Part shown: positions 1 to 9,164 of the stretch, piece by piece
Position numbering within the stretch: the stretch's first letter is position 1
Layout: each line of letters starts with the position of its first letter
Assembly: GCA_025656455.1 (NCBI GenBank)
Contig: JAHXHS010000008.1
Span: 62,001-126,000, forward strand
DNA from: Candidatus Thiodiazotropha sp. (ex Epidulcina cf. delphinae)
GTDB lineage: Bacteria > Pseudomonadota > Gammaproteobacteria > Chromatiales > Chromatiaceae
DNA: 64,000 nt
Direction of reading: 5' to 3'
Translations under genes and position numbers: made by a program
The notes under the pieces: generated by a model
Told to the model about the DNA's origin: nothing
The model's input: only the letters and a program-made list of their open reading frames with translations
The model's database searches: none

Positions 1-621
1 CAGAATACGCAGCGGATTGCCTTCAAGCCTGCGTCGGCTGTCATCATCCAGCGCGTCGATACGCGACTGGAAATAGCTCACCAGTCGATCGCGGTAGTGA
101 CCTCGCTCCTCGGCGGTGCCCAAGGTGTTGAGCTGAAGCTCGAGCCCTTGCAGACCCAGTTCCCGCCAGATCCTGGCGGTGATCAGGATCAGTTCGAGAT
201 CGATATCCGGTCCGGCCAATCCGAAGGTCTCGACACCGACCTGGTGGAACTGGCGATATCGCCCCTGCTGAGGCCGCTCATGGCGAAACATCGGGCCCTG
301 ATACCACAACCGTTGGGTCTGGTTGAAGATCAAACCGTTTTCAAGACCGGCGCGCACGCAACCCGCGGTGCCTTCGGGGCGCAGGGTAAGACTGTCGCCA
401 TTGCGATCGGCAAAGGTATACATCTCCTTCTCGACGATATCCGTCACCTCACCGATGGAGCGCTTGAACAGCTCAGTCATTTCCACCACGGGGATACGGA
501 TTTCGGCATAACCGTAGCGGTCGAGCACCGAACGGACCCGGTCTTCCAAAAACTGCCAGAGAGGCGTCTGCCGCGGTAGGATATCTTTCATCCCGCGTAT
601 GGCTTGGATCTGCTTTGCCAT
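1..621 (-). CDS. hisS: Histidine--tRNA ligase, N-terminal part (cut by window edge)
   Basis: Charges tRNA-His with histidine in the cytoplasm. Only the first 207 codons are inside the window; the frame is open to base 1. The protein begins [16 protein letters not shown], the usual HisRS opening. It contains the TLRPEGTAG segment and the class II motif 2 stretch [14 protein letters not shown], which binds ATP and the acceptor end. The ATG is at 619-621. It lies 71 bases downstream of the rodZ stop on the same strand, so it is probably the last seen member of the rlmN-pilW-rodZ run. In many relatives ispG sits between rodZ and hisS; here it does not. Confidence 0.95.
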   Translation of the reverse strand, partial: MAKQIQAIRGMKDILPRQTPLWQFLEDRVRSVLDRYGYAEIRIPVVEMTELFKRSIGEVTDIVEKEMYTFADRNGDSLTLRPEGTAGCVRAGLENGLIFNQTQRLWYQGPMFRHERPQQGRYRQFHQVGVETFGLAGPDIDLELILITARIWRELGLQGLELQLNTLGTAEERGHYRDRLVSYFQSRIDALDDDSRRRLEGNPLRIL

Positions 622-692
622 CGGTGTTATGGAATTGGGCTAGCCCGGTTTGAATAAAACGGTGGAGGGTACCACGGAACCTTGGGGTTGAG

Positions 693-1685
693 CTACAACC
701 GGGCGGGATCCAGGGTAAAGCGCGCCACCTTGCCGCGTGTAAACGGTTGAAGATCGAAGGGTTCGCCGTCGACCGTCAATCTAACGGCGGGGGCATTGCC
801 CAATACCACGTCAAACGGCCCCAGCCGGCCACTCAAGGTACGCTGTGTCCCTGACCGCATCTCGCCGATGATACGAGCCTTGCCGTCCCGGTCTCTGACA
901 TCCGTCCAGCAGGAGTCGGTAAACTCGAACACCAGCAGCTTCGAGACGGGCACCACCACGGCCGCTTCGGTGACCGCTTCCTGCGGCTGGATAGTCTCCT
1001 CGATGCGTGGCGCTGGTGCTTCGATCTCAAGCGGCGCTTGAGTAGGCTCTTCAGGCGCTGGCGACTCAGTCTCGATCGTTACCGCCGGCTCTTCGATCTC
1101 GCTATCCATCGCCGCCGGCGTCTCCTCCGCCGGCAGGGAGAAGATCACCTCCTCCTCTTCGGCAGGCGGGGTCAAACCAAACTGATCAGGGGGGCTATCC
1201 TGAGGCGCTTGCGGCAATTGACTCCCTATCGGGGCTGGCGCCGGCTCTTCCAGCTCCACGCGGGTCTGCCACCAAAAAAAGAGCATCATCGCCAGCAACA
1301 GCAGGATCCCCCAAGTCACCAGACGCATCACGCCATGACCGCTATGCAGCCCTTTGCTCATCTTTCCCTCTTGAGTCTTGGCTACGAGCTTCTCATCCGT
1401 GCCGGGCAACAGACTCTGATAGGCTTCGATCACGGCATCTTCGTTCACCCCCAGCAGGCGTGAATAGTTGCGCAAGTAACCTTGCACGAAGACCGGTTTC
1501 GGTAGCTTTTCGTAATCATCCGCCTCCAGGGCCTCGATCATCGCCTGGCTGAGGTGGAGTTGGGCCGCCATCTCGGCCTGCTCCAGCCCTTGGCGCTTTC
1601 TCGCCTTGCGTAACTGTGAACCGGGCCCCTGGATGGCATCGGCGGAGGATTGATTCTCGTCTTTGCTTGAGACATTCATTGTCAT
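693..1685 (-). CDS. rodZ: Cytoskeleton protein RodZ
   Basis: RodZ links the MreB cytoskeleton to the elongation machinery across the inner membrane. The 330-residue protein has the expected order: a cytoplasmic helix-turn-helix of the Xre type (about 23-90), a single membrane segment (about 119-140, GILLLLAMMLFFWW), a long Pro/Glu-rich periplasmic linker (about 145-245) and a C-terminal DUF4115 beta domain ending near 325. The start ATG overlaps the end of pilW by 4 bases. A second in-frame ATG two codons later is possible. Family assignment is firm from the architecture. Confidence 0.93.
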   Translation of the reverse strand: MTMNVSSKDENQSSADAIQGPGSQLRKARKRQGLEQAEMAAQLHLSQAMIEALEADDYEKLPKPVFVQGYLRNYSRLLGVNEDAVIEAYQSLLPGTDEKLVAKTQEGKMSKGLHSGHGVMRLVTWGILLLLAMMLFFWWQTRVELEEPAPAPIGSQLPQAPQDSPPDQFGLTPPAEEEEVIFSLPAEETPAAMDSEIEEPAVTIETESPAPEEPTQAPLEIEAPAPRIEETIQPQEAVTEAAVVVPVSKLLVFEFTDSCWTDVRDRDGKARIIGEMRSGTQRTLSGRLGPFDVVLGNAPAVRLTVDGEPFDLQPFTRGKVARFTLDPARL

Positions 1686-2464
1686 TTTTCTGATTCGTAG
1701 AGCGTTTGGACCTCAGGGGCGTCCGGGAACTCCTTGAGCAGCCGGCCTCTGTATTCAGCCGCTTTGTCCCGATCCCCCAAACGTCTCTCGATCTGCACAC
1801 CAAGCCAAAGGGATGCGGCAGAGGGTTGAGCCTCGCTGTGATAACGTTCCAGATAGGCGCGGGCGGAGAGATCCTGTTGCTGTTGTAAAACGAGTTCCGC
1901 CATTTGAAACAGCGCTGTTGGGTATTGCGGGTTGGCGGTAAGGGCTCGCCGATAGAAGCTCTCCGCCTCGGCTTTTTTCCCGGCCCGTTCGATGCACAAT
2001 CCTGCGTTCGTCAAGGCCACCCAAGGGGTCGGATAGAGCGGGTTGGCTAACGCCTGTTGGAACTCCTGAGTCGCCGCTTCATACCTGCCTTGCCGGCAAT
2101 AGTAGCTGCCTCGCGCATTGCGGATGTAGGGATCGTGCCCGTCGAGCGCTACCGCCCGGTCATAATGCACACCGGCCAAATCACTCTCCCCCAGCTGTTC
2201 GTAGAGAATGGCGATGACATTATGAGCCTCGGAAAAATCATCATCCACGGCAACCGCCTTTTTCAGCTTTTGCAAGGCCACCGCCGATTGGCCGTCGCGC
2301 ATATAGGCCATTCCCATCTCGACATAGATCTTGGCGGGACTGGTGCGCTTCTCCCGTCCCAGGTTGCCGGTGGCGTCGGTCATTTTTTCCTGTGACGCGC
2401 AACCGATGAGGAACAGGGAGAGCAACAGGGCGCTGAAGCGTCGATAACCTGCGATTGAATTCAT
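1682..2464 (-). CDS. pilW: Type IV pilus biogenesis/stability lipoprotein PilW (PilF)
   Basis: A TPR lipoprotein that in Pseudomonas-type systems helps the PilQ secretin assemble in the outer membrane. The 260-residue product has a lipoprotein signal with lipobox LIGC (Cys about 22) followed by several tetratricopeptide repeats (for example AYMRDGQSAVALQKLKKA and GRYEAATQEFQQAL). Both ends overlap neighbours by 4 bases (rlmN stop at 2461, rodZ start at 1685), so it is translationally coupled in the rlmN-pilW-rodZ operon. The symbol pilF is also used for this gene. Confidence 0.9.
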   Translation of the reverse strand: MNSIAGYRRFSALLLSLFLIGCASQEKMTDATGNLGREKRTSPAKIYVEMGMAYMRDGQSAVALQKLKKAVAVDDDFSEAHNVIAILYEQLGESDLAGVHYDRAVALDGHDPYIRNARGSYYCRQGRYEAATQEFQQALANPLYPTPWVALTNAGLCIERAGKKAEAESFYRRALTANPQYPTALFQMAELVLQQQQDLSARAYLERYHSEAQPSAASLWLGVQIERRLGDRDKAAEYRGRLLKEFPDAPEVQTLYESEK

Positions 2465-3558
2465 GTGATACCCAGTTTGAGATTGTCCGGTCTCTGCTGA
2501 CGCAGCTCTCTGCTACTGCGATCCCTGACCTTGCCGACCAGCTGGCCGCAAGCGGCGTCGATATCATCGCCCCGGGTCTTGCGCGTGGTGGCGATGAGTC
2601 CCGAGCGCTTGAGCCGCTGACGAAATGCCTCGACCCGATCCGCGGGCGATGCCTGATAGGGGGCGCCGGGAAAGGGATTGAATGGGATCAGGTTGACCTT
2701 GGAAGGGGTCCCTTCGAGCAGACGGATCAATACCCTGGCATGCTGCAGGCTGTCGTTGACCCCATCAAGCATAACATACTCCCAAGTCACTTTGCGGCGT
2801 TTGTCTCCCCTGACAAATTCACGACAGGCGGGAATCAGCGCCTCCAGGGGATATTTCCGATTGATCGGCACCAGTTTGTCCCTTAACCCATTATCGGGCG
2901 CATGCAGCGACACCGCCAGACTGACGTCGCTCAGCTCTCGCAATCTGTTGAGCGCCGGCACGATCCCCGATGTGCTGACGGTAACCCGATATTTGGAAAC
3001 CATGTAGGCCAGATCGTCCTGCATGATGTTCATCGCTGTCACCACGGCATCGAGATTGGCCAGCGGTTCGCCCATCCCCATCATCACGATATTGCTCGGC
3101 ACGGCGCCGAGTTCACGACTGGCGATCCAGACCTGGCCGATGATCTCCGCAACACTGAGATTGCGATTGAAGCCCTGCCTCGCGGTGGAGCAAAAAGGGC
3201 AATCGAGGGCGCATCCCACCTGGGAGGAGACGCAGATGGTATTGCGACCCTCGTCCGGTATGCTGACTGTCTCGATGCGCTGGCCATCCTGCAGCTCCAG
3301 GATCCACTTACGCGTGCCGTCCCTTGCGGGTTGTTCGAATACCGTCTTCGGCACAGCGATTTCCGCCACTTGCGGCAATTGCCCACGCAGACGTTTGGAG
3401 ATATCCGTCATGGCGTCAAAGTCCGTGACGCCCTGCTTGTGAATCCATTTGAAGACATTTCGCCCATGAAAGGCCTTGGAGCCCAGCCCAAGGAAAAACG
3501 CCTCCATCCCTTTCAGATCGAGGTCCAGTAGGTTTGTTTTGATCGTTTCTTTAACCAA
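2461..3558 (-). CDS. rlmN: Dual-specificity 23S rRNA/tRNA (adenine-C2) methyltransferase RlmN
   Basis: A radical-SAM enzyme that methylates C2 of A2503 in 23S rRNA and A37 of some tRNAs. The 4Fe-4S cluster motif CALDCPFC gives Cys 116, 120 and 123, and the C-terminal DAACGQL supplies the methyl-carrying Cys near 345. The 365-residue length is normal. The first usable start is TTG at 3558; the next ATG (codon 18) would remove the conserved NLLDLDL segment, so TTG is preferred. I see no clear Shine-Dalgarno before it. It heads the pilW-rodZ operon, with a 121-base gap to relA. Confidence 0.94.
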   Translation of the reverse strand: MVKETIKTNLLDLDLKGMEAFFLGLGSKAFHGRNVFKWIHKQGVTDFDAMTDISKRLRGQLPQVAEIAVPKTVFEQPARDGTRKWILELQDGQRIETVSIPDEGRNTICVSSQVGCALDCPFCSTARQGFNRNLSVAEIIGQVWIASRELGAVPSNIVMMGMGEPLANLDAVVTAMNIMQDDLAYMVSKYRVTVSTSGIVPALNRLRELSDVSLAVSLHAPDNGLRDKLVPINRKYPLEALIPACREFVRGDKRRKVTWEYVMLDGVNDSLQHARVLIRLLEGTPSKVNLIPFNPFPGAPYQASPADRVEAFRQRLKRSGLIATTRKTRGDDIDAACGQLVGKVRDRSSRELRQQRPDNLKLGIT

Positions 3559-3679
3559 GACAGGTAATTAGCAATGCTGAAGCGTGGCCACAGGGGAAGA
3601 GAAAGCACATAAAATAACAAGGCGTTAGTTTAGCCGCGCCAAGGCGGACTGGCAATCGTAAACCCGAATACTCGCTGAT

Positions 3680-5881
3680 TCACAGCAATCGCTTGACCGA
3701 GTTCACATCCGGCAGCTGCTCTATTTTGGACAACAGCCGACTGAGTTGTTCCATATCCTGAACCTCGACGGTAAAACACATATTGGCTGAATCGGTCTTG
3801 CGATCGCTGTTGGTATTGACGCCAATGACGTCGATATCGTCATTGGTAAGTAGGGAAGAGATATCCCGCAACAACCCCTTGCGATCACTGGCAACCACCA
3901 GAAAATCCACGGCATATTGCGTCTCCTGCTGTCCATCGCTCCAATGCACGCTGATCAGGCGCTCCCCCTCCTCCTTCTGCAGGGCGAGGATATTCGGGCA
4001 GTCGCGCCGGTGCACGGTGACCCCCCGCCCCCGGGTGACATAACCGAGGATCGGATCATAGGGTACCGGTTTGCAGCACCGCGCCAAGCCGGTCATCAGG
4101 TCATCGACCCCTGCCACCACCACTTCACCCCTAGCCGCCTCCGGCTTGCGAGGCACCTCCGGGACGGGCTTCCTCCGCACCCCAGGCCGCTCCCTGCCGC
4201 TGAGGCCCGCCACCTGGATCGGCGACAGGTCGCCCCTGCCGATCGCCGCATAGACATCCTCGGCATGCTGCAGATTGTGCTTGGTCGCCGCCGCTTCCAG
4301 ATTCGGCTTTTCGCTCATCGATAGCCGGGTCATTTCACGCTCAAGGGCGGCGCGTCCCAACTCCACGTGATGCTCATAATCGAGATGCTTGAACCACTGC
4401 TTGACGCGGTTGCGGGCCTTGGAGCTATGCAGATAACCCAGATGAGGGTTGATCCAGTCCCGGCTGGGGGTTCCGTTCTTGGCTGTCAGGATCTCGACGG
4501 TTTCGCCACTGCGCAGGGAACGGTTCAGTTGCACGATATGGCCATCCACCCGGGCTCCCCGGCATTGGTGACCTATATCCGTATGGATGGCATAGGCGAA
4601 ATCGAGCGGGGTCGAGCCCTTGGGCAGTTCGACCACCTTGCCCATAGGCGTCAGGACATAGATGCGGGTCGCCTCCATCTCGGTATCCACGCCATCCAGC
4701 AGATTAGCCGTCTCGCTCTCCCCCTTCCTATCGAGCCATTGACGCATCCTGACGATGCGCCGTTCGAAATCGCTATCCTGCTTGGCATTCTCCTTGTAGC
4801 GCCAGTGCGCGGCCACGCCCAACTCTGCATGATGGTGCATATCGGGCGTGCGAATCTGCACCTCTAGGGTCTTCTCCTCCGGACCGATCACCGCGGTATG
4901 GATCGATTGGTAGAGATTGGCCTTGGGCGTGGCGATATAGTCGTCGAACTCGCCAGGGATATGTTTCCAAAGCCCATGCACCACCCCGAGGGCGGCGTAG
5001 CACTGGGCGATATCCGGCACCAGCACTCGCACTGCCCGGAGATCGAATATCTGTTCGATATCCACTGCCTTGCGCTGCATTTTCCGCCATATGCTATAGA
5101 TGTGTTTAGGCCGCCCGCTGATTTCGGCATTGACGCCGACGGCAAGAAACTTCTCCCGCAACAGATCGATGACCTCTCTGATGAACTGCTCCCGGTCGGC
5201 CCGCCGGCCGTCGAGCTGACTGGCAATGCGCATGTATTCGTCGGGATGGAGGAAACGCAATGACAAGTCCTCCAGCTCCCATTTCACTTGCCAGATGCCC
5301 AACCGGTTGGCGAGAGGGGCGTAAATCTCCTGCGTCTCCTTGGCCAGGCGGCATCTCAACTCCTGGGGAAGGCCGCGCGCGGAGCGCATCAGATGGAGCT
5401 GCTCCGCCACCACGACCAAGACCACCCGCACATCCGCTGCGATGCCCAACAGCAGGCGACGCAGGTTCTCCGCATGCTCCTCCTCATCCTCCACAGAAAC
5501 AGCGGACGAGAGATCGGTCAACTGGCCGATGCGAGCCAGATCGTCCACCATATGCGCGGTTTTCCTTCCCAACCGTTTCCTGAGTGTCTTGAGGCCGATC
5601 GATGAGTCCTTCAGCGCCCCCAGTAACATGGCCGCCGCCAGGGTCTCCCTATCCATGCGCAGACCGGCCAGGATCTCGGCCACGGAGAGGGCATGTCTCA
5701 ATTGGGGCTCACCACTCGGGATGCGCCTCTCTGGATTTGCCGCCAGGGCAAGATCGGCGGCCTTGCGTAAGAAAAGACGGTCCTGTTCGTCGAAATCGGC
5801 CGGCAACATTTCCAGCCAGTGCGCTACCACGGCCGCGTCAGCGCTATCTCCCTCGGGCAGGCTACTGGTGGTGGTTACCAT
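3680..5881 (-). CDS. relA: GTP pyrophosphokinase RelA ((p)ppGpp synthetase I)
   Basis: Makes (p)ppGpp on stalled ribosomes during amino-acid starvation. The 733-residue protein has a pseudo-hydrolase region (about 40-190) in which the HD pair of bifunctional Rel/SpoT enzymes is replaced (MLLGALKDSSIG), so it should be synthesis-only. A synthetase domain follows (about 240-370, with FDDYIATPKANLYQSIH), then TGS (about 395-460), a helical/zinc-finger region (about 560-625) and a C-terminal ACT domain (about 660-733). It is transcribed alone on the minus strand between DUF1015 and rlmN. The degenerate HD is what distinguishes RelA from SpoT. Confidence 0.94.
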   Translation of the reverse strand: MVTTTSSLPEGDSADAAVVAHWLEMLPADFDEQDRLFLRKAADLALAANPERRIPSGEPQLRHALSVAEILAGLRMDRETLAAAMLLGALKDSSIGLKTLRKRLGRKTAHMVDDLARIGQLTDLSSAVSVEDEEEHAENLRRLLLGIAADVRVVLVVVAEQLHLMRSARGLPQELRCRLAKETQEIYAPLANRLGIWQVKWELEDLSLRFLHPDEYMRIASQLDGRRADREQFIREVIDLLREKFLAVGVNAEISGRPKHIYSIWRKMQRKAVDIEQIFDLRAVRVLVPDIAQCYAALGVVHGLWKHIPGEFDDYIATPKANLYQSIHTAVIGPEEKTLEVQIRTPDMHHHAELGVAAHWRYKENAKQDSDFERRIVRMRQWLDRKGESETANLLDGVDTEMEATRIYVLTPMGKVVELPKGSTPLDFAYAIHTDIGHQCRGARVDGHIVQLNRSLRSGETVEILTAKNGTPSRDWINPHLGYLHSSKARNRVKQWFKHLDYEHHVELGRAALEREMTRLSMSEKPNLEAAATKHNLQHAEDVYAAIGRGDLSPIQVAGLSGRERPGVRRKPVPEVPRKPEAARGEVVVAGVDDLMTGLARCCKPVPYDPILGYVTRGRGVTVHRRDCPNILALQKEEGERLISVHWSDGQQETQYAVDFLVVASDRKGLLRDISSLLTNDDIDVIGVNTNSDRKTDSANMCFTVEVQDMEQLSRLLSKIEQLPDVNSVKRLL

Positions 5882-5907
5882 TCGCTGATATCACGCATTA
5901 GTATGTT

Positions 5908-7149
5908 TCAGTCGAGTATGTGATTTACCAACCCGTCCGCCAGCTTCGGCTCGAACCAGGTCGATTTGGGCGGCATCACCTCGCCGGCATCCGCAACCGC
6001 CATCAGCGCTTCCATGGCGGTGGGGAAGAGCGAGAAGGCCACCGCCATCTCACCTGAATCGACCCGTTGCTGCAGACCCGAGAGGCCGCGGATGCCGCCG
6101 ACGAAATCGATTCGGCCATCACGGCGTGGATCGGAAATACCGAGTATAGGTTCGATCAGATTATCCGCCAATAGACTCACATCCAGCCGGGCCACCGGAT
6201 CATCGCTGGGGATACGCGCCGGGTCGAGTCGCAGACGATACCAGCGCCGGTCCAGATACATGCCGAATTCCGCGGTCTGTGCCGGTTTCACGGGTTGCTG
6301 ACTGGATTCGACCTGAAAGGCCTCGTTCAAACGTGCGAGAAAGGCCGCTGTATCAAGTCCGTTCAAATCCCTGACCACCCGATTGTAATCGAGGATCTGC
6401 ATTTGATTGTGCGGAAAAATGACGCTGAGGAAATAGTTATAGGACTCCTCGCCGGTGTGGTGAGGGTTGGCGGTCTTACGCGAAGCACCCACCCGCGAGC
6501 CCGCGGCGGAGCGGTGGTGACCGTCGGCCACATAGAGCGCATCCATGGCCTCGAACTCCCGGGTCAGGCGAGCCACCATGGCCTCATCATCCAACACCCA
6601 AATCTCGTGGCACACCCCATCCTCAGCGGTAACACTCATATCGGGGCGGGTTTGTGAAACCTGACTCAGCAGGGTGTCGACGGCGGCGGCGCTGGGATAG
6701 ACCAGGAACACCGGTCCTGTCTGGGCATTCAGGGCATCGACCTGGCGAACCCGGTCGTCCTCCTTGGCCGGGCGGGTGAACTCATGCTTCTTGATGCGAT
6801 TATTGTCATAGGCCTCGACAGAGGCAGCCGCCACCAGTCCCGTCTGTATGTGGGAGCCCATGGTAAGGCGATAGACATAGTAGCAGGGCACGGTATCGCG
6901 AACCAAAATCCCATCCTGCTCCATTTTTTGCAGGTTTTCAGCCGCCTTGGCATATACCGCCGGCGAATAGGGGTCGGTGCCCTCGGGGAGGTCTATCTCA
7001 GGCCTCGAGATATGTAGAAAACTCCAGGGACGCCCTCGAGCCATCTCACGCGCCTCCGCCTCGTTCATGACATCATAGGGCGGCGCGGCAACGTCTGCGG
7101 CCCGCCCCTCGGCAGGGCGCAATCCGGGAAATGCTCTGATCAGCGGCAT
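5908..7149 (-). CDS. DUF1015 family protein
   Basis: The 413-residue product matches the DUF1015 family: it opens MPLIRAFPGLRP with AAPPYDVMNEAEA, and has the conserved DGHHRSAA segment in the middle. The biochemical role of the family is not settled. In many bacteria it lies near serine or glycolate metabolism genes, but here its neighbours are relA (27 bases away) and the candidate small RNA, which say little. No signal peptide or membrane segment is visible, so it is probably cytoplasmic. The start ATG at 7147-7149 places the family N-terminus correctly. Confidence 0.88.
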   Translation of the reverse strand: MPLIRAFPGLRPAEGRAADVAAPPYDVMNEAEAREMARGRPWSFLHISRPEIDLPEGTDPYSPAVYAKAAENLQKMEQDGILVRDTVPCYYVYRLTMGSHIQTGLVAAASVEAYDNNRIKKHEFTRPAKEDDRVRQVDALNAQTGPVFLVYPSAAAVDTLLSQVSQTRPDMSVTAEDGVCHEIWVLDDEAMVARLTREFEAMDALYVADGHHRSAAGSRVGASRKTANPHHTGEESYNYFLSVIFPHNQMQILDYNRVVRDLNGLDTAAFLARLNEAFQVESSQQPVKPAQTAEFGMYLDRRWYRLRLDPARIPSDDPVARLDVSLLADNLIEPILGISDPRRDGRIDFVGGIRGLSGLQQRVDSGEMAVAFSLFPTAMEALMAVADAGEVMPPKSTWFEPKLADGLVNHILD

Positions 7150-7272
7150 GGGTGGTTCCTCTGGGAATGGTCGCGTAGAGTCCTAAATACTCGTCGCACT
7201 ACAGCCAATTCGGCTAAAGGTGGGGATTGTTTCAAAAGAGCGATAACGGAATCAAGCCGGACGACTGACCCA

Positions 7273-7471
7273 TGTCAGAAAAAGCCTACCCCAAAATGAG
7301 ACCAATCCTGCATATTAGTCGGGGGTATTCACCTAGAATTAAACACGTCGCATATAGGGATGTCAGGGAGACGCAAACGCACAGGGACGTCCACGGACTG
7401 AAACCTTTTGCCAACCAATCAGTGCGACATAAGATCCTGGTGCCCAAGGAACGGGTACCGGGATTTTTTTT
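7273..7471 (+). ncRNA. Candidate Rsm/CsrB-type small RNA with GacA-like box and terminator
   Basis: The 332-base gap between DUF1015 and folK carries a plus-strand intrinsic terminator: an 11-bp stem (7435-7445 with 7453-7463, two G-U pairs) followed by eight T (7464-7471). Upstream are AGGGA at 7356, 7365 and 7383, CGGA at 7394, and AAGGA at 7446 in the terminator loop. The copy at 7365 sits in the loop of GTC-AGGGA-GAC. This pattern is typical of RNAs that sequester CsrA/RsmA. A box TGTCAG-N6-CCTACC at 7273-7290 resembles the GacA site (TGTAAG-N6-CTTACA), about 80 bases before a possible start near 7363. The mature RNA would be about 110 bases. Homology is unproven. Confidence 0.42.
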
Positions 7472-7481
7472 CCCTAAAGAG

Positions 7482-7976
7482 TCACGACAATCCCAACCCC
7501 TCATCGGCTCGCCAGAGGGACTGGCCCTGCTTATCGAACTGCCTCCACAACTGATCGTAGGTGCGGCCTGTCTGGGGATGCACTTCACCGCCCGCCACTT
7601 CTGAAAGGGGCAGCAGCACGAAGGCATGGTGGAGTATTTCATCCCGCGGCAATTGAATGGGGCCGTCGTCGATGACCTGATCGCCGTAGGTGAGCAGATC
7701 GATGTCCAGGGTCCGCGAAGCATATTTCTCATCTGATCGATAGCGACCATGCCGCTCCTCGACCTGTTTCAGACGCACCACCAATTCACGGGGTGTGAGC
7801 CTGGTTCGGATGCCCACGACCAGATTGAGGAAGTTGTCACCGGTGAAGCCGACCGCCTCGCTCTCGTAGACGGGAGAGACCGACAGTTCACCGAACAGCC
7901 CGCCCAGATCACGCAGCGCCTCGGGGAGATGTTTACGTGGCGCCATATTGCTCCCCAGGCCGAGCCAGGCACGCAT
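7482..7976 (-). CDS. folK: 2-amino-4-hydroxy-6-hydroxymethyldihydropteridine pyrophosphokinase
   Basis: Transfers pyrophosphate from ATP to hydroxymethyldihydropterin in folate synthesis. The protein starts MRAWLGLGSN and contains the HPPK signature RTLDIDLLTYG with the Asp pair that binds magnesium. I place the start at the ATG at 7976 (164 residues), which has GAGG 8 bases upstream; a GTG at 7994, overlapping the end of folB by 8 bases, is an alternative. It follows folB directly, so the two folate enzymes are co-expressed. Confidence 0.92.
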   Translation of the reverse strand: MRAWLGLGSNMAPRKHLPEALRDLGGLFGELSVSPVYESEAVGFTGDNFLNLVVGIRTRLTPRELVVRLKQVEERHGRYRSDEKYASRTLDIDLLTYGDQVIDDGPIQLPRDEILHHAFVLLPLSEVAGGEVHPQTGRTYDQLWRQFDKQGQSLWRADEGLGLS

Positions 7977-7986
7977 CCCCTGATCC

Positions 7987-8343
7987 TCAGTCACGCCGCC
8001 CCCTTTCGATGACCACACCCACGTCGCGGGCCGCACTGACAGCGCCGACCTTATTGAGGGTCAACCTGACCCAGGGCACCTGGAACTCCGCCAACACGAT
8101 CTCAGCGCAACGTTCCGCGAGGGTTTCCACCAACTGGAACTCACTCTCTCTGACAAACTCGACAAGGCGCTTGCTCACCGCTTTATAGTCCAGGGTATCC
8201 TGGATGGCGTCACTCCTTGCCGCCTTGGCGATGTCGGCCCCCATCTCTAGGTCGAAAACCACTGTCTGCCTGATCTCCCGTTCCCAGTCATAGATACCGA
8301 TAACCGTATCGATACGCAGATCCCGGATGAAAACTATGTCCAT
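7987..8343 (-). CDS. folB: Dihydroneopterin aldolase
   Basis: Converts dihydroneopterin to hydroxymethyldihydropterin, the substrate of the neighbouring folK product. The 118-residue product starting MDIVFIRDLRIDT matches the usual FolB size (about 120). It carries the active-site Glu in IGIYDWERE and the C-terminal NKVGAVSAARDVGVVIER. The open frame extends further upstream to 8454, but only the ATG at 8343 fits the family. It is divergent from plsY, and the 212-base gap between them includes a repeat shared with positions near 54.6 and 57.5 kb. Confidence 0.93.
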   Translation of the reverse strand: MDIVFIRDLRIDTVIGIYDWEREIRQTVVFDLEMGADIAKAARSDAIQDTLDYKAVSKRLVEFVRESEFQLVETLAERCAEIVLAEFQVPWVRLTLNKVGAVSAARDVGVVIERGRRD

Positions 8344-8466
8344 AAGTAGTACCTGAACCCGCGGGTTCATGACGGATGAAGTGTGCAAGCGCTTGATTCG
8401 GATAGCGTAACAAAATTTCTCTTGCCAAGCGCGCAAAGTACGCCAAGAAGGCATTGTGTGAGGATA

Positions 8467-8511
8467 CTTTGCGTTTCATGGCGATCTTTGCGTTATATTT
8501 TTTCAGCGTTT
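8467..8511. repeat. Right-end fragment of CTAG-bounded miniature element
   Basis: A 45-base segment identical to 54563-54607, part of the right end of the larger miniature element at 54196-54622 and 57133-57525. Just upstream, GCGCAAAG at 8431 resembles the matching left-end motif, so this may be a shortened or decayed copy between the divergent folB and plsY genes. Confidence 0.6.
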
Positions 8512-8555
8512 CTGTATGACTTGACCAGAATAGTGCTTCAGGTTCCAATTGCGGC

Positions 8556-9161
8556 ATGATTACCGATTTCGCACTCGTCTTCGGCGCCTATCTCCTAGGC
8601 TCCGTCTCCAGCGCTATCATCGTATGCCGTCTGATGGGGCTGCCCGACCCTCGCAGCCAGGGCTCAAACAATCCCGGCGCCACCAATGTCTTGCGCATCG
8701 GCGGAAAAAAAGCCGCCGCCGTCACCTTGTTGGGTGATTCCATCAAAGGGCTGATCCCCATGCTCACGGCCCACCTGTTCGGCGCATCGCCGCTGATTCT
8801 CGCCCTCACCGGCATGGCCGCCTTCCTCGGCCATCTCTATCCGGTTTTCTTTGGTTTCCAAGGCGGTAAAGGGGTCGCCACCGCCTTGGGTGTACAGTTT
8901 GGTCTGCACTGGGGCATCGGCGGAGCCGTTGGACTGATTTGGCTGTTGATGGCCAAAGTCATCAATATCTCCTCCCTCTCCGCACTGGTTTCGATGGCCT
9001 TGGCGCCGCTGATCGTGTGGGCGGTCTGGCCCGAGCCTGAGCTGGTGACGATGCAGATCCTCATATCGACCCTTCTGTTCTGGCGCCACCGCGCCAATAT
9101 CGCCAACCTGCTCAAGGGTTCCGAAAAGACGATCGGCGAAGGTAAAAACGAAGAGAGTTGA
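8556..9161 (+). CDS. plsY: Glycerol-3-phosphate acyltransferase PlsY
   Basis: A membrane acyltransferase that uses acyl-phosphate to make lysophosphatidate, the first step of phospholipid synthesis. The 201-residue protein shows the conserved glycine-rich loops GSNNPGATNVLRIGG (about 36-50) and FQGGKGVATALG, between about five hydrophobic segments. The size is normal. In many relatives plsY faces folB as it does here. The metallo-hydrolase gene starts 3 bases after its stop. Confidence 0.94.
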   Translation: MITDFALVFGAYLLGSVSSAIIVCRLMGLPDPRSQGSNNPGATNVLRIGGKKAAAVTLLGDSIKGLIPMLTAHLFGASPLILALTGMAAFLGHLYPVFFGFQGGKGVATALGVQFGLHWGIGGAVGLIWLLMAKVINISSLSALVSMALAPLIVWAVWPEPELVTMQILISTLLFWRHRANIANLLKGSEKTIGEGKNEES

Positions 9162-9164
9162 GTC

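Noticed and set aside
7272..7604. 110-residue plus-strand frame over the candidate small RNA
   Set aside because: Runs into folK antisense, passes the T8 terminator, and has no protein-like pattern.
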